Translations under genes and position numbers: made by a program
Shown here: piece by piece, positions 1-11,343 of the stretch
Numbering within the stretch: position 1 is the stretch's first letter
Layout of the letters: each line of letters opens with the position of its first letter
DNA from: Lasioglossum baleicum
Taxonomy: Eukaryota; Arthropoda; Insecta; Hymenoptera; Halictidae
NCBI RefSeq assembly: GCF_051020765.1
Contig: NC_134948.1
Span: forward strand, 5,324,501-5,388,500
Direction: 5' to 3'
DNA: 64,000 nucleotides
The notes under the pieces: generated by a model
What the model was told of the DNA's origin: nothing
Database searches by the model: none
What the model saw: the letters and a program-made list of their open reading frames with translations, nothing else

Positions 1-664
1 CTCGAGCGTGTATCTATATATGTATTGGACTTATCGCGACCGATTCGTTTCTTATCACGCGCCACCTGAAATTCCATCATCTTTGTGTGCAGTCGTGCAG
101 TATTACTTAGACCGCGTTCGCGAACGATCCGAAGCCTGAACGACCGTGGTACAGTGTTAGGGATAATGATCGGATGTGTTCAGTGCAGCTGAGAGATTTA
201 GAGCGGTTCCTCAATTCTCGTGAATCATCAGCGTGTGCCGTCACCGCTAAAATGATCCGGCAATTACTGGACGCTTTAGGAGGATCCACGGTACGGCCGT
301 ACAGCCGAAATGCGGGACCCTGTCCTTGTCCACGATATATTTCTAGCTGTTCCGTCTATTCCCGTGATTCCGGCATAGGTGCACACCTCCACCTACGTTG
401 CAACGCACCGGTCGCAGTCTCGCGTTTCCGAGTGACGTCCTTCGTTTCTATAATTATTTGCCGCATGTTTCGTTTCTAGCCGCAAAAACAGATCGAATTA
501 TGCTCTAGTAAAAGAAGATATCCTCTCAAGGATGTCACGGTTGCGGTTTCGTCGCTTCTCCTACATGTGTACCGTTCGCGCAGATCCTTATTTATTTCAG
601 CGATATAATCGTACGCCTATTTCGTTAACATCGGTTTCTAACCATTGGAATTTGTCTCTTTCAG
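1..664. other. Non-coding sequence upstream of candidate exon 665-759
   Basis: I see no supported gene here. The last 30 bases look like the 3' end of an intron on the + strand: a branch-point-like TTCTAAC at about 637-643, a pyrimidine-rich tract and CAG at 662-664. This implies an upstream, probably untranslated, exon. A GTACGG donor-like site near 290 could close such an exon, but that is only a guess. Confidence 0.35.
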
Positions 665-759
665 GCTCGAAGCGGAATGCCCGCGGAATCGGGCGGGCGG
701 ACATCTTCTAAACGGACGACAGGATCAGTACAGATCGCGGACAAGTCCGTTAAAAATCG
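665..759 (+). CDS. Candidate distal first coding exon, possibly of the SPECC1L gene
   Basis: A 95-bp segment sits between a strong acceptor (branch-point-like TTCTAAC, then TTTGTCTCTTTCAG) and a consensus donor (ATCG|GTAAGT). One frame is open throughout and contains an ATG at 677, starting MPAESGGRTSSKRTTG, rich in Ser, Thr, Gly and basic residues with no recognisable domain. The exon leaves two bases (CG) of a split codon. An acceptor-like site inside the first SPECC1L coding exon (TTTCGCAG|A at 11372) would supply the third base and continue in the SPECC1L frame as R-GQQNQP. I therefore infer an alternative N-terminus from a distal promoter. It could instead belong to another gene whose later exons I did not find. 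The exon signals are seen directly; the link to SPECC1L is inference. Confidence 0.42.
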
Positions 760-1691
760 GTAAGTTACTCGTTTACCCCGTAAACAGAGTAATAGAACAC
801 CTGGACTATTCGCTCTTGTTTTTTTTTTGTTCCCGCTCCGATGCCTACGCGTTGCGAAACCCTATGAATCGGAATCTACGACTTATCTTACATCTGTTTG
901 TTTTGGTTGGCTAACGATGTCTAACAATTCGAGTTTAACACGTACAAAATTGTTCGGATACTTTTTATATATCTCATTGTCGCAATCATGATTTCACTTT
1001 TGTGTAATCACACGTAAAAGATCGTATCGCAGATCAGTTTGTTGACAAATTATTATCTCGTATGATCAACTCGTTTCTTAGCGTGGATCAGAACCTTCAT
1101 AGTAATGAACTTATGTTTGTTCAAGCAAGAGAAATTAATTACTTCGTATAATCTAGAGAAAAACAAAGAAAATTTACTTTTACACCTGATATGTATTACC
1201 GTCGGTGTATGTGTTCAGAATTTCCTGTCCGATCAGCGTTCGTGGTGCAGGTTCTGTTTTACCCTCGCATGAGGTAAAGTAGGACTTCGATGTAACCACA
1301 AGATGCCAGCTTGTGGTAGATGGCGCCACGATCCCCGTTTGACGATGCGACAACAGTTATCGATGAAACGTTTGAATTTCCCTGGAATCGAAGACGGGAT
1401 AGCGAATGCAATCGTAATTGGCTTACTCGAGCAAGGTTCGCCTCGTTTGTCACGTACTCGGAAACCGGTCGCGCAATTATTTTTCCAGAAATTCCGTTAT
1501 CTCCTTGTCACAGCCATTGGCGTCGCTTTCTCCGCGCGAAACGGTCCTTTACTCTCCCGTTGTACCTGTAGCAACTTCGATTTCTATCAATGCACGATTT
1601 AAATTCGAACGACCACCGGCGAAGTAAATATTCAGTTAAAAGTTAAATAATTGGCCGAATGCTATGGAAATTGAGGGACGAGTCGAACATC
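760..1691. other. Intron or intergenic sequence
   Basis: No gene is visible. If exon 665-759 is real this is the start of its downstream intron. Open frames around 1260-1620 are short, overlap on both strands and lack recognisable protein features. Confidence 0.4.
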
Positions 1692-1763
1692 GGGGATATA
1701 GCTCAGTGGTAGAGCATTCGACTGCAGATCGAGAGGTCCCCGGTTCAAACCCGGGTGTCCCCT
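1692..1763 (+). tRNA. tRNA-Cys (anticodon GCA)
   Basis: A complete 72-nt cloverleaf without an intron. The acceptor stem GGGGATA pairs with TGTCCCC (one G-U pair). The D arm is GCTC-AGTGGTA-GAGC. The anticodon stem-loop is TTCGA-CTGCAGA-TCGAG, placing GCA at positions 34-36, so it decodes UGC/UGU cysteine codons. The variable loop is AGGTC, and the T arm is CCCGG-TTCAAAC-CCGGG. The internal A box (TAGCTCAGTGG) and B box (GGTTCAAAC) needed by RNA polymerase III are intact. It ends with discriminator T, and a T8 run follows at once. It looks like a functional nuclear gene. Confidence 0.96.
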
Positions 1764-1765
1764 AA

Positions 1766-1773
1766 TTTTTTTT
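1766..1773 (+). terminator. RNA polymerase III terminator of tRNA-Cys
   Basis: Eight consecutive T residues begin three bases after the tRNA 3' end, as expected of a Pol III stop signal. Confidence 0.85.
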
Positions 1774-4700
1774 CCTACATTTTTCTCTATGAAATTCGCT
1801 GATTATCGTCGGACATATCGATTGAAAATTGTGCACGTTCTGTAGCTTGCTATAGGAACAGTGGAATTAAAGTGGGGGATTAATTGGATAGACTAAAATG
1901 AATTTTTTCTTTCTTTTTAGTGAAAAGCAGTACATTCGTAGAATATTGAGAATATTATCTACGCTATTTGCGACGTGAAATCGATCCGATTTACGAGATC
2001 GTCAGTAGTAGACGGATCGAATGACAGAGGGCATTGACCAGCGGTCAGCTGTTACGCTGACCTCATCAAGCTTCTCAATTTATATCGCAATCGTTCGCCG
2101 CGATAAAACCGTTAAAACTGGTGTTCCACGTTTCCGAACGCACGCTCGCCGTGAATCCAGTACAACGAGCAACTATCGTCACCGGTTTTAACGCTGCTGC
2201 TGCTAGTTGTCAGAGCACGAGAGAACTCGTCGAATTCGATGCATAAGGAACGGTGCGTTACCAAGCGCCCCTTGACTTATGCAACCGGCTCGACGCCTGA
2301 GTAAAAAGGTTGACCCGCCTACGCGGCGAACAATCTTGCGCCGCGCACAGTGTCTGGTTATTCGCGTCGCAGTTTTTCCCCGAGAATCTGACGACGTTGT
2401 TCTCCGTGGCTCATGAATATTCAACGCAGCCCCTTACTATGTGTTACTCGTACGATGATTTTTCACAATGGCCGTCGAGACAGCCAGTAAACAGCGGAGT
2501 AAAAATGCAAATCGTTTTCTTTGTTGAGAGATTTGAAACCCGTCGCTCCAGCTACTATGTTCGCTACGGTGTTACGTTATTTACAACCGCTTTATCTTCC
2601 GCGTTACGTCTTCGCCCGGCGATGTTACGCAATACGATACTATACCGCGCCTACTATACTGCCCATGCAATCCATCGCAGCATTCGTACCAATATTAGCT
2701 CGCTATTTTTATTACGATCACTGTCTTACGAGATCTTTATAATTCAATTATACCTACCACGATGATTCATCCATACCTGCTGTGCAATAATTCATCGCAT
2801 TTATCATTTCAACTGCGCCTGCAGTATTAATTGCGTTAACGCCAATTGTGCAAATAATTGCAAGCGGCACAAGCCATATCCCGGCGACTATTCAACGATC
2901 GCGTATTGTAGTAGCTCAGGTGCGCATACCAGAGCAAAAGCGTGGCGTGGCCTTGAGCCGGCCACGAGTCCCAAGATTTCTATCGAACAGCGGCTAACGG
3001 TGATCTGTCTCGCTGTGGATTTCAGATCCAAGTCGGAATCAAGGCCGGCGTCCGGTGCTGGGAGAAAAAGGGACGCGATCACGTCGCTTTTCAGCCCGAA
3101 AAGGCCAGCGAGCAGGAAAGCGAAGCATGCTAGCGACGGACACCTGCCGAGGATAGGGGACCCGCTAATAAGGTGAGTCGAACGCCGCTCGTATTTGGCA
3201 GAATGACGCGATCACGTTTCTCCAGGAAAATGCACACCAGTTCGATCCTCACGAATGGCTCGAAGAAACGAAAACAAGAATGAAATTCTACCGTTGTCGC
3301 GGGTTCGAATCCCGCCGGCACCTCTGGGAATATTTCCAGTGCAGTCTTCTCACTGGAAAAAGAATCCACCTGAATAAACTGTAGGTTTATTAATTAGACT
3401 AATTAGACTGCAAAAGTTTATGCAATTTGCAATTTGCAATTTTTCGAGACGATTTTTAAGAACGGGGAACCAAATAAATATTATTTTCAGTGGCTTTGTA
3501 GATCTGAAATACATCAAAATTTGACTAAATTCTGTCGAAGGATGTATTCTGGCATTTTTTGAAAATTTTTCAGCAGCCATAAATGCATAAAGATCCGCAG
3601 TCTAAATAAAGAAAGAAGAAAGGGAATGAAATTCTCACTGCGCCGAGAGACAAGTATTCTGTCGCCGAGGAAGACGCCCGACCAGTCGCAACCGTACCCA
3701 ATTACTGCCACCGTTAATTACAAGCTCTCTCGCGCCGGTCATCCGTTGCATTTTCTAGATTCGCTCGACCTAGAAAAGTGGAAGTCTAGTATTGCGCGTT
3801 TCGAAGCCCCGTGCACCAACCACTTTCTCCCCAGCAGCGTTCACAGTAGGATTCTATCGGGGCGGTCTTCCACGAGTCTCATCGCGAACGAGACATCTCC
3901 CTTCCGAGCGGGCCAGTCTCCTCGAAAAACCACCTAACCGTCGCGAACCAACGACCAAATGGATTAAACGACGTCAATTGGTCGGCGGGGAGAGATATGT
4001 CCCGGTGACTTCATCCACCGATTCGTTGCTCGTTAATCTAACTAACGCTGCGAGCTAAGGCTGTATTACCTCGAGCTGATGTAATGCTTCATTGATAAGC
4101 GCGCAGCAATCTTTACGCGAACGCTACCTGATCGAGGTTTCACCATCTTCTTCGTCTGCATCACAATTTCTTCTCCTCTGATCTCTCAGCTTTGCCTCTC
4201 CTGTTGTAGGGACCCAGAGAAGCTCTTCTTCGGAGCTTGGAAGGTGGCGGAGTCTGTATACTGGTTCTAAACAGTGAGGACTCGGTGATCTTCAAAAGGT
4301 AAACCTGCGGAGACCGCCGCTTTCATTCAATCTCAATCAGTGAAATAGGAGAAATTTTGAATGTCATCTACTCAATTATTTATAGCAAATCGAAAGATCA
4401 TCGAAATCGGTGGATAGGCAGTTGTTCTGCAGGTTCACCCTTCAAAGTAGCACACAAGATTTTTCGTCGTTGAACGTTTAGGTTCCTGGCGTGAGCCCGG
4501 GACCAAAGATGATCAGGATCAGATAGGATGCAAGTTGTCTCGGGGACTCGGCAACTACGCGTTTCTGTGTCCGCATAGCGCGCACGTGTCTCCTCGGCTT
4601 AACGACGTCTGCTCTTCTTGTTACTTAATTAGAGGTCGAGCACGCCGGTTCTCGCGGAGCCCGGAGTGTTGGCGACCGCTCTCTCGCCAGACCGAGTAGA

Positions 4701-7700
4701 CCGACGACCCACTCTGACAATGAGACCGGCACTCGGCCGCGGCGCGGCGTCGAACGACCTACATACCCAGTGAATCAGAAGTCAATGAGCGACCCGATGC
4801 GCCGCGCTAACTCCGTTTGGAACTGTCTTGGAACGGCTCCACAGGCGACCGTCCGCGAGCCGCCACCGAATTGTGATCCGTGCCATCCCGTCGCTCACGC
4901 TGTCACGATCCTTATGGGACACGACTCCCCGTTGGCTGACGCCATCAACTTCCAGCTTCTCGTCTTCGGCAACACACTGCTCCAAGGATCTGATTTTTGA
5001 CCCGCTATAACTTTGTACAAAAAAATCGTAGATCACTTTTTCAATAGTCATTGTAAAGGGCAGACTTCCCGCTGTAAGACAAGAAAATATTTTTAAATAT
5101 TTTCAGTCGAGCAGTGTGTTACGAAGTCTCGTTTTTCTAGGTGTTCCCATCGCTCTTCTAACCGTGAGATAAAGTGTATCCGCGCTCGGTAAATTGAACA
5201 AGTATCGTCAGATCTAATGGACTATTAGCGGCTAAGCGTTCGCGAGCCTAATAGCCGGCACCGATGAAACCGTGCGAAAAGCGCACGGCATCGTCCCACA
5301 GAAATATCGGGACAGAGAGAAGAGTACAGGGAGAAGAGGAGTTATTAAAATAGAGTGCGAAGAGGCTGTGAATGGGATCAAGGCTGACGCCAGAATACAC
5401 TTTCGCCGCGGTGTCGTGACCGTCGAACATTCGGACCGACTTATCCGGGTCTAGAGACCTCGGGAAACTCTCTGGAAGCACACGACCGCCATTATCTCCG
5501 ACAGAGAAGAAGATACGGTTATCGCCAGGTGTGTCGTGCGCGGTTTCGGATAAAGGATTTCTGCGAAGGAATCCGCCGAGAAATTCGAACCTAAATCATT
5601 CCTAATCTGCCGAGTGTCGATAGACTTCGACAGCGTTTCGCAGAAGTTCAACTAACAATAAGATATCGTAACTTCTGTTTTGAAGGAGGGCTCTCTAATC
5701 GGCGTTTGCCTCGACGTGAGTCACAGTGCAAACGACGATCGTTTGCGCAAATAAACCGCGGAAGAAGTTTTCGTCGCGTTCCGGAGGCTAGATACATTAA
5801 TAAAGCAGCGTTAATCGGCCGAGAGACCGTGAGTCGCTGCGCTCGAACGACTCGGCTGACGTCATGCTGCCCCGTTCTTTTAATCCCTATTTTCTCTGGT
5901 GCTCGCGACCAACTCTCAATTGACTTTGCCCTTATTCAAAGGCCTTCCAGCCCGGACTCCGACCAATGCTCGACACGATGCTCGTCTGACTTCTTAACGT
6001 GCTTTCATTCATTCGGGGACGGTGATCTCTGAGTGGCTCTGTTGGAGTCCTGCCAATAGAGAAGCTCCCACTGTCCACGAAGCTATGTCTTTGATTTTCA
6101 CCGCTGGTACATCTGCTTTCTGAGTGTACTTTGCATTGATTGTTCATTGTGTAGAATGTTGCCAATAAGTATTAGTTACCTACTCAGATAGCACAAAGGC
6201 GTCTTAAAGACGCCTAAATACATATATGCTTGCCTAGATATTTAGCTATCTTGTGATCATTGATGAAGGTAGGACGACTTCTTTAGAGGAGGAACGGTTG
6301 AAACGAGTCTGAGAACGCAGCAGCAGGCTCGCGCACGACTATTGCATAGATAGCCGCGTGGAATATTAATCGAGGTATGAATAACGCCGGTCAGACATAA
6401 ATAGTTGCATGCATCGATCAGTCTACGCGTCTACACCGCCATTGATATTTATCCGGCGTTCGAGCCGCGAACGAGCGCGCACACAGAAAATACTAACGTA
6501 ATCATACACTGCTCCGGACAATTAGGGGATCTGTAGTAGAGTGATTTGATGGGACAGCGAGACGGTCCGCCTTGAATGCTGATTACCGAACCAAGAATAC
6601 ACTCGGACTCGTGACCAGAAGACTCGGGAATGACTTGCTGTGTGTGTGTGTACGAGTTGCAGTTGTCTACTAGTTCAAGATCTTTCTTCTTTAAAGTCTC
6701 TTACTGCTAATCATTTCATTTGTAAAACGGAAAGCTGTGCAGCGAATCCCATAACTCGGCTAATCAGCTTCCACTGATCTGAGCTCACAAGCTCTCTTGT
6801 CGGAGAGTGGCGACCTTGTCCAGTTAGACCCCGGGTCCCTGACCCCAACCGGTCACAAAGGTAACCCTCTTCCTCGTCCACCTAATCTGCATCGGTCTTC
6901 TGGCTGGAACAGAGAGACGCTATTCTAACAGTTCTCGTTTTTAGGCTGGCCGCGATGAATCATCGAAACAACGAGAAAAAGAGGAGCACGCCGCGGCCGG
7001 GGACTTTCGCAACACCCAGTACAATGACTCCATTATGAACAGAGAGCCCTATGATCCCGGGTCTTGTCCCGGGCGGGTCGGTTTCGACGATATTTCGGAC
7101 TCGTTATCCGCCGGAGCGCGCATTTAGACCACGGTCTTATTTTTTCACCGACGTTGAACCGCGCCGGCCTCCGGTCCAAAGATACTCCCGATGACGAGAA
7201 ACGTCGCGCAGTATTCCTATGAAATAGGTGGAGTTTATTCAAAAATTTTCAACCACAAAATGGGTTCAACCGCAGTTCTCATTCTTGCAAATAAGTAATT
7301 CCAGAGTCCGATTTTACGACCCAAAAACCCCTGAACCGGTTCTGTTTGTAATTTTAAATTACATTATTTCTAATTAATAACGTATAATTAACAGAGGCAT
7401 GGACTTTGTCCAACTACTCGCGATTCCGGCCCAGAGTGCGCCGGGCAGACTCATATTTCCGCTAATCCCGTGGAAAAAGTGCGACGCTGCATACCGGTTC
7501 CGCGAGCGGACACGTGCAGCACAGCGTCCCTGTGCGCACGCCGCGACTGCAACTGCAGCGATAGTGTCGCGGACACGGGACCCATTACGGCGAACAAGCC
7601 GGCTTTACGAGCCTGTTAGATTATGACGCGACGCGATCAGGTGTATCGGCAGCCATTCGCGCCTGCAAGTTAGTACCGGTGTCGTTTCCCTCCTCGTGGA

Positions 7701-8307
7701 ATCGCCTATGGTGTCGCATTGCACCATCGGGAATCAGATTTTGCCTATCCGTCGATTCCTCCGCTATCCCCCCTGCTGATCTTCGGTGATCGTTTTGACC
7801 CGGGCCACCCGGTATACTCAGCCGTTCGTAGAACCCAGTGGATCGTTGGAAAAATTACAATTAAGATCCAATTTCAAAGTACCTCGCATTTGTATCAAGA
7901 TCTCGTTCAAGATTCTATTTCTACCATAAGTGGTACATAACAAACAGTACGTTCAGATGACAAATCATCTAACAGCCTTCCAATGATTCCAGATTCAGAT
8001 TGATGCAGTCGTGATACTGGTCTCTCCAGATTCTACAGTCCCAAAGGCAACTTCATCTTGCCCCTATTTATCCAGGCCTACTTAAATGGTATCGAGCATC
8101 ATCAATGAAGAATTTCTGATAAAGCAACGTTCTCTGAAGAGCTCTATTCACAGATTCACAGTCCGGCGAGATTTGTAAACACTGAGGCTTATCTTATCGC
8201 GTTCTCAATGGGTGTGTAGCAAAGATTGAACGTTGATATCAACGGTCAAGCTTCAGTTAGCACCGTTTGGCTCTAACTCATGAGCAGCGTTACCAGCCGA
8301 TGTCGAT
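1774..8307. other. Long stretch without a supported gene
   Basis: The open frames here are short, overlap on both strands and have no recognisable domains or paired splice signals that I could confirm. It contains one mariner-like MITE (3404-3604), a degenerate inverted repeat at 4290-4313 and 4426-4447, and a small palindrome at 6197-6215 (AGGCGTCTT-A-AAGACGCCT). It may be intron of a long SPECC1L transcript if exon 665-759 belongs to that gene. Confidence 0.4.
3404..3604. mobile_element. MITE, mariner-like 201-bp family, copy 1
   Basis: A 201-bp element with terminal inverted repeats: TAGACTGCAAAAGTTTATGC at the left and GCATAAAGATCCGCAGTCTA at the right. Another copy of identical length lies at 12032-12232. 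The ends start and stop with TA, the usual target of Tc1/mariner elements. There is no transposase reading frame, so it is non-autonomous. The superfamily is inferred from the TA ends only. Confidence 0.72.
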
Positions 8308-8442
8308 GTGTATTCCCCTCGAAATGCTTCCTCCTCTACCACTAAACGTGGCTCGATTCTCCTCGTAGCGGGAATAATGTGACGTCACGTATCCCCTCGT
8401 GCAGAGAATCGAGCCACATTTAGCGGTAGAGGGGAATATACA
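8308..8442. repeat. Long near-palindrome centred on TGACGTCA
   Basis: Arms 8333-8361 and 8403-8431 are inverted copies with two mismatches in 29 bp. An outer pair (8308-8320 and 8429-8442) extends the stem. The loop holds the perfect palindrome GTGACGTCAC at 8379-8388, which contains a CRE/ATF-type core. It could fold into a long hairpin RNA, or be the remnant of a foldback element. No coding potential is evident. Confidence 0.7.
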
Positions 8443-9963
8443 CCGTCTGGCAACGTTGCTCCTGAGATTCAGGACTCGGGATCGGAGCATAAAGTCATCC
8501 AGATGATCTGGGCCAAAGCACGAGGTTTCCTAAAGCTGTGGCTCAAAGTAGAAAGCCTTCTAAAGCTCGGGACCAAGGTCTGTCACCCTTATAGCTCAGG
8601 AATGTGTCGCTGCTAGCTCAGGAATGCGAAGTTAACGAGACAGGAGAAGTAGCTAAGAGAATGTGTTTTGTAGGGGGTCGGATCGGTCGTGTATCGTCCC
8701 TGAAACAGTGAGACTCGGCTCGTAGCAGGTAGTCCAGTGTCCCGGAGAAGTTCTGGCCACCGGGTACATACCATATGTCGACCGTATGAGAAAACTGGTC
8801 GACGGTGAGACGTCTGCAGATTCCGTGGCCTCCTTAAGCAGCTTCTACTTCCCTTCCCCAGCCTCGGCGCTTGTCTGACCATCCTCCATCCTCCGCGGAG
8901 TATGTACTCGTTCCCAGAGTACCGGGACTCGGGACCAGGGGCCGGGGCCGGGGCGTACAGGCTGTCTTAGCCCCACCAGCTCTCCCGCGGCAATTATCCC
9001 TCTTTCTCTTCATCCTCCGCGTTTCTTCTCTCTCTGCTGCTCTGCTCGGTCGGCTGAAAAATCGACCAACGAGACGAACGATCGAGCCGCATCACCGGCC
9101 CAATCGAATGCCCATCGACTTCACCAAACGCTGGCCCTTTCGTACCTTCCTGCAAAACTACGGAAATCAATTTTTCGTTGAATCCCGAAACCAACGTGGA
9201 CGTGAAATAATTTTTCTCTTCAGGTTTTCGCCACGTTTTAGGGATTTGGGACCTTTGTGGGACCCCGTGAGCCCCCTTTCTGTCAACACGTCGAACGGCC
9301 AAACGGAGAATCGGCTACTTCATGGGCAGTCTTCTACACTCTCCCGTGAAATACTTTCCATCGTTAACAAGAATATCTAGCAGATTTTTATGGCCGTAAA
9401 AGCTGCACCACTTTCCACGTTCGTACGCTTCCAGCTGACGAACTACATTCTGTTCTGAATTTTCTCAGAGATATACCTCGCGTCCTCTTATCGAGGCGAA
9501 CGGAAAGAGCGTTTGCTCCGATTGGAGAAACCCGGCAGAATCTTGCGTAAGAGAAATTTCACTTCCTCGATCCGATGAAAACTAGCCTCCCCCGATTGGC
9601 CCCCATCTATCCTCGTAGGTCGATAACGATCCACGAGGCTCGCTGGAATGCCGGAAAACCCATCTCCCAAATGGACCGGGCTGAGTCTCCTCGTCGTTAC
9701 AGTATCAACGTATTTTTCCGTCGTCATTCACTCGTCGTGCGTTAAAAATGCTCAGCTGTGAACTTCCCCGCTGTTCTGGGAACCCCTGGGACCTACCCTC
9801 ATCCCCCATTCCGATCACCAAGCATTCCGGAACGTGGACATTTTATTACTTTTCGTTCTCACATTACCCGAGCTATTCTCCCTACCCGGGAGATTTCTCA
9901 AACAGATTTATTTTACCCAAAGGTGTACATGACAAAAATATGGCTAAAAATTTGCATGGATAT
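8443..9963. other. Non-coding sequence
   Basis: Nothing supported. Around 8500-8640 short motifs such as CTAAAGCT and TAGCTCAGGAATG recur imperfectly. The 169-codon open frame at 8871-9380 has low-complexity, biased composition and no recognisable domain, so I do not call it a gene. Confidence 0.35.
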
Positions 9964-10175
9964 CTTGACACCCGAACGGTGATTCTAAGGCGCGAATAAA
10001 AATTGCTACATCATTATTTGAAATATTTTTTGCATTGTTAATTTTGTTTGTATCTAATAAAGTACTAAACATTCGTATGTATATTACGAGAAAAAAATAT
10101 ATAGAAGAGAACTATTCTCGGTCGGAAGAAATATTTCGTGTTGGAATTGATATAGCTTCGAGCGCAAAGGGTTAA
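9964..10175. mobile_element. piggyBac-like MITE (TTAA-flanked), copy 1
   Basis: The right end reads CGAGCGCAAAGGG directly followed by TTAA (10172-10175). The internal segment AAAAATTGCTACATCATTATTTGAAATATT near 10000 closely matches copies at 51750 and, inverted, at 54020-54050. The left end is degenerate. TTAA at the border and an end starting with CCC are hallmarks of piggyBac elements. There is no transposase frame. Confidence 0.6.
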
Positions 10176-11343
10176 TGCGATAGATTGTGAAAAAGTTTCA
10201 CAATTTATTCATGCAGGGCGGCCGGAACGGGCCTCACCGTCGTACAGCCCTGCGCCTACTGTCACGAAAGCGTGGTGGGGGCAACGGCCGTAGTGGGGGT
10301 AGTCTGGGGTAGTCTCTCGAGTTTCGTCGTTTCGCGTTCAGTTACCGATGCGTCCTCGAGGGTTGAGCATTGTCCTCGATCGTTCGTTTCTGTCGCGGCT
10401 GAGTCGCTCGATCCTTTGAAAGTGAAACAATCGTGTCGTGCGGTGACGTTCCCCGTGGTGCGTCGAAAATGAATCTTTCGGGTGGCGCTCGGTCGATCGC
10501 GAACCTGTCTTGGTCGTTCGACACGTTCGAGTGATTCCTGTGGCCGATCGTTTTCTTCGAGCGAGTGTCGTTTCCCCGTGACATGACCGACTCGGGACTC
10601 GGTCAGGAGAGTGCGAGAACGTTTCCTGAACGGGCGACTACGTGACGAGTGCGAGAGGCGGCCGCGCGGTCGTAGATCCGCCGTGGTGCAACAAGTGGTC
10701 GGATGCTGAAATGGAAACGCGACCGTGGTTGGTTAGTCGTCCCTCGTTCTCGGTGGATCCGAGTGGACCAGCATCTTCCTCGTTCGTTCAGTGATTCCGA
10801 GAGGATCCTCGAAGCCGGGACGAAAGTGGCTCGAGGTCGCAGCGCGGCGTCTCGCGTGTATCTTCTTCGGATTCTTCGGTGACCGATCATCTCCTCTCGC
10901 CCCACTCCGTGCGACTTCGTCTTCCGAGAGATATTCGGTGTTTCTTTTCCCGTGAAAGTGGTCTGCGACTCTCTCTTTTATTTGTAGACAGATCCTGTGT
11001 GAGAAGTAACGTGATAGTGGTGATAGCGATCGTCCGTAGGACTCGTCCTGACAGTTATCGGCCGAGCCAGCCAGTCCAGGGTGGACTCTGAGATGAGTCT
11101 CTTATCGACCGGGATCGCGTTTTGCGCGTCCTGCCCTCGTCCGCGAGGATCGAACGTGATCGAACAATTCCTCGGGACGTGTACTCCTCCGTCCTCCAGA
11201 ATAATGTTCCCCGAACGAGCGTGACCGAGAGCGAAAGACTCCGTGTCACCGAAATCGAGTCCCCCGTAATCTATCCCCCTCCGCGTGTGTGTAGGAATAA
11301 TGAATTTACGATTGAGTGCCCAGTGAAACGGTGACGGTCGACC
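10176..11343 (+). promoter_or_regulatory. Probable proximal promoter and 5' UTR of the SPECC1L gene
   Basis: A GC- and CpG-rich stretch leads without an obvious splice break to the ATG at 11344. An initiator-like TCAGTT occurs near 10339 in the string GTTCAGTTACC. The exact transcription start cannot be read from sequence. I found no TATA box placed to explain it. Confidence 0.4.

Noticed and set aside
3250..3330. tRNA-like T arm (GCGGGTTCGAATCCCGC then CGGCACC)
   Set aside because: The T arm is good, but no matching acceptor strand or anticodon arm lies upstream. At most a tRNA fragment or SINE piece.
4290..4447. Degenerate inverted repeat CTTCAAAAGGTAAACCTGC / GCAGGTTCACCCTTCAAAG as a MITE
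   Set aside because: Only about 17 of 22 positions match and no target duplication is visible; too weak to call.
8871..9380. 169-codon frame on the plus strand
   Set aside because: Pro/Arg/Ser-biased sequence with no domain, overlapped by a 102-codon frame on the other strand; no splice or start support.
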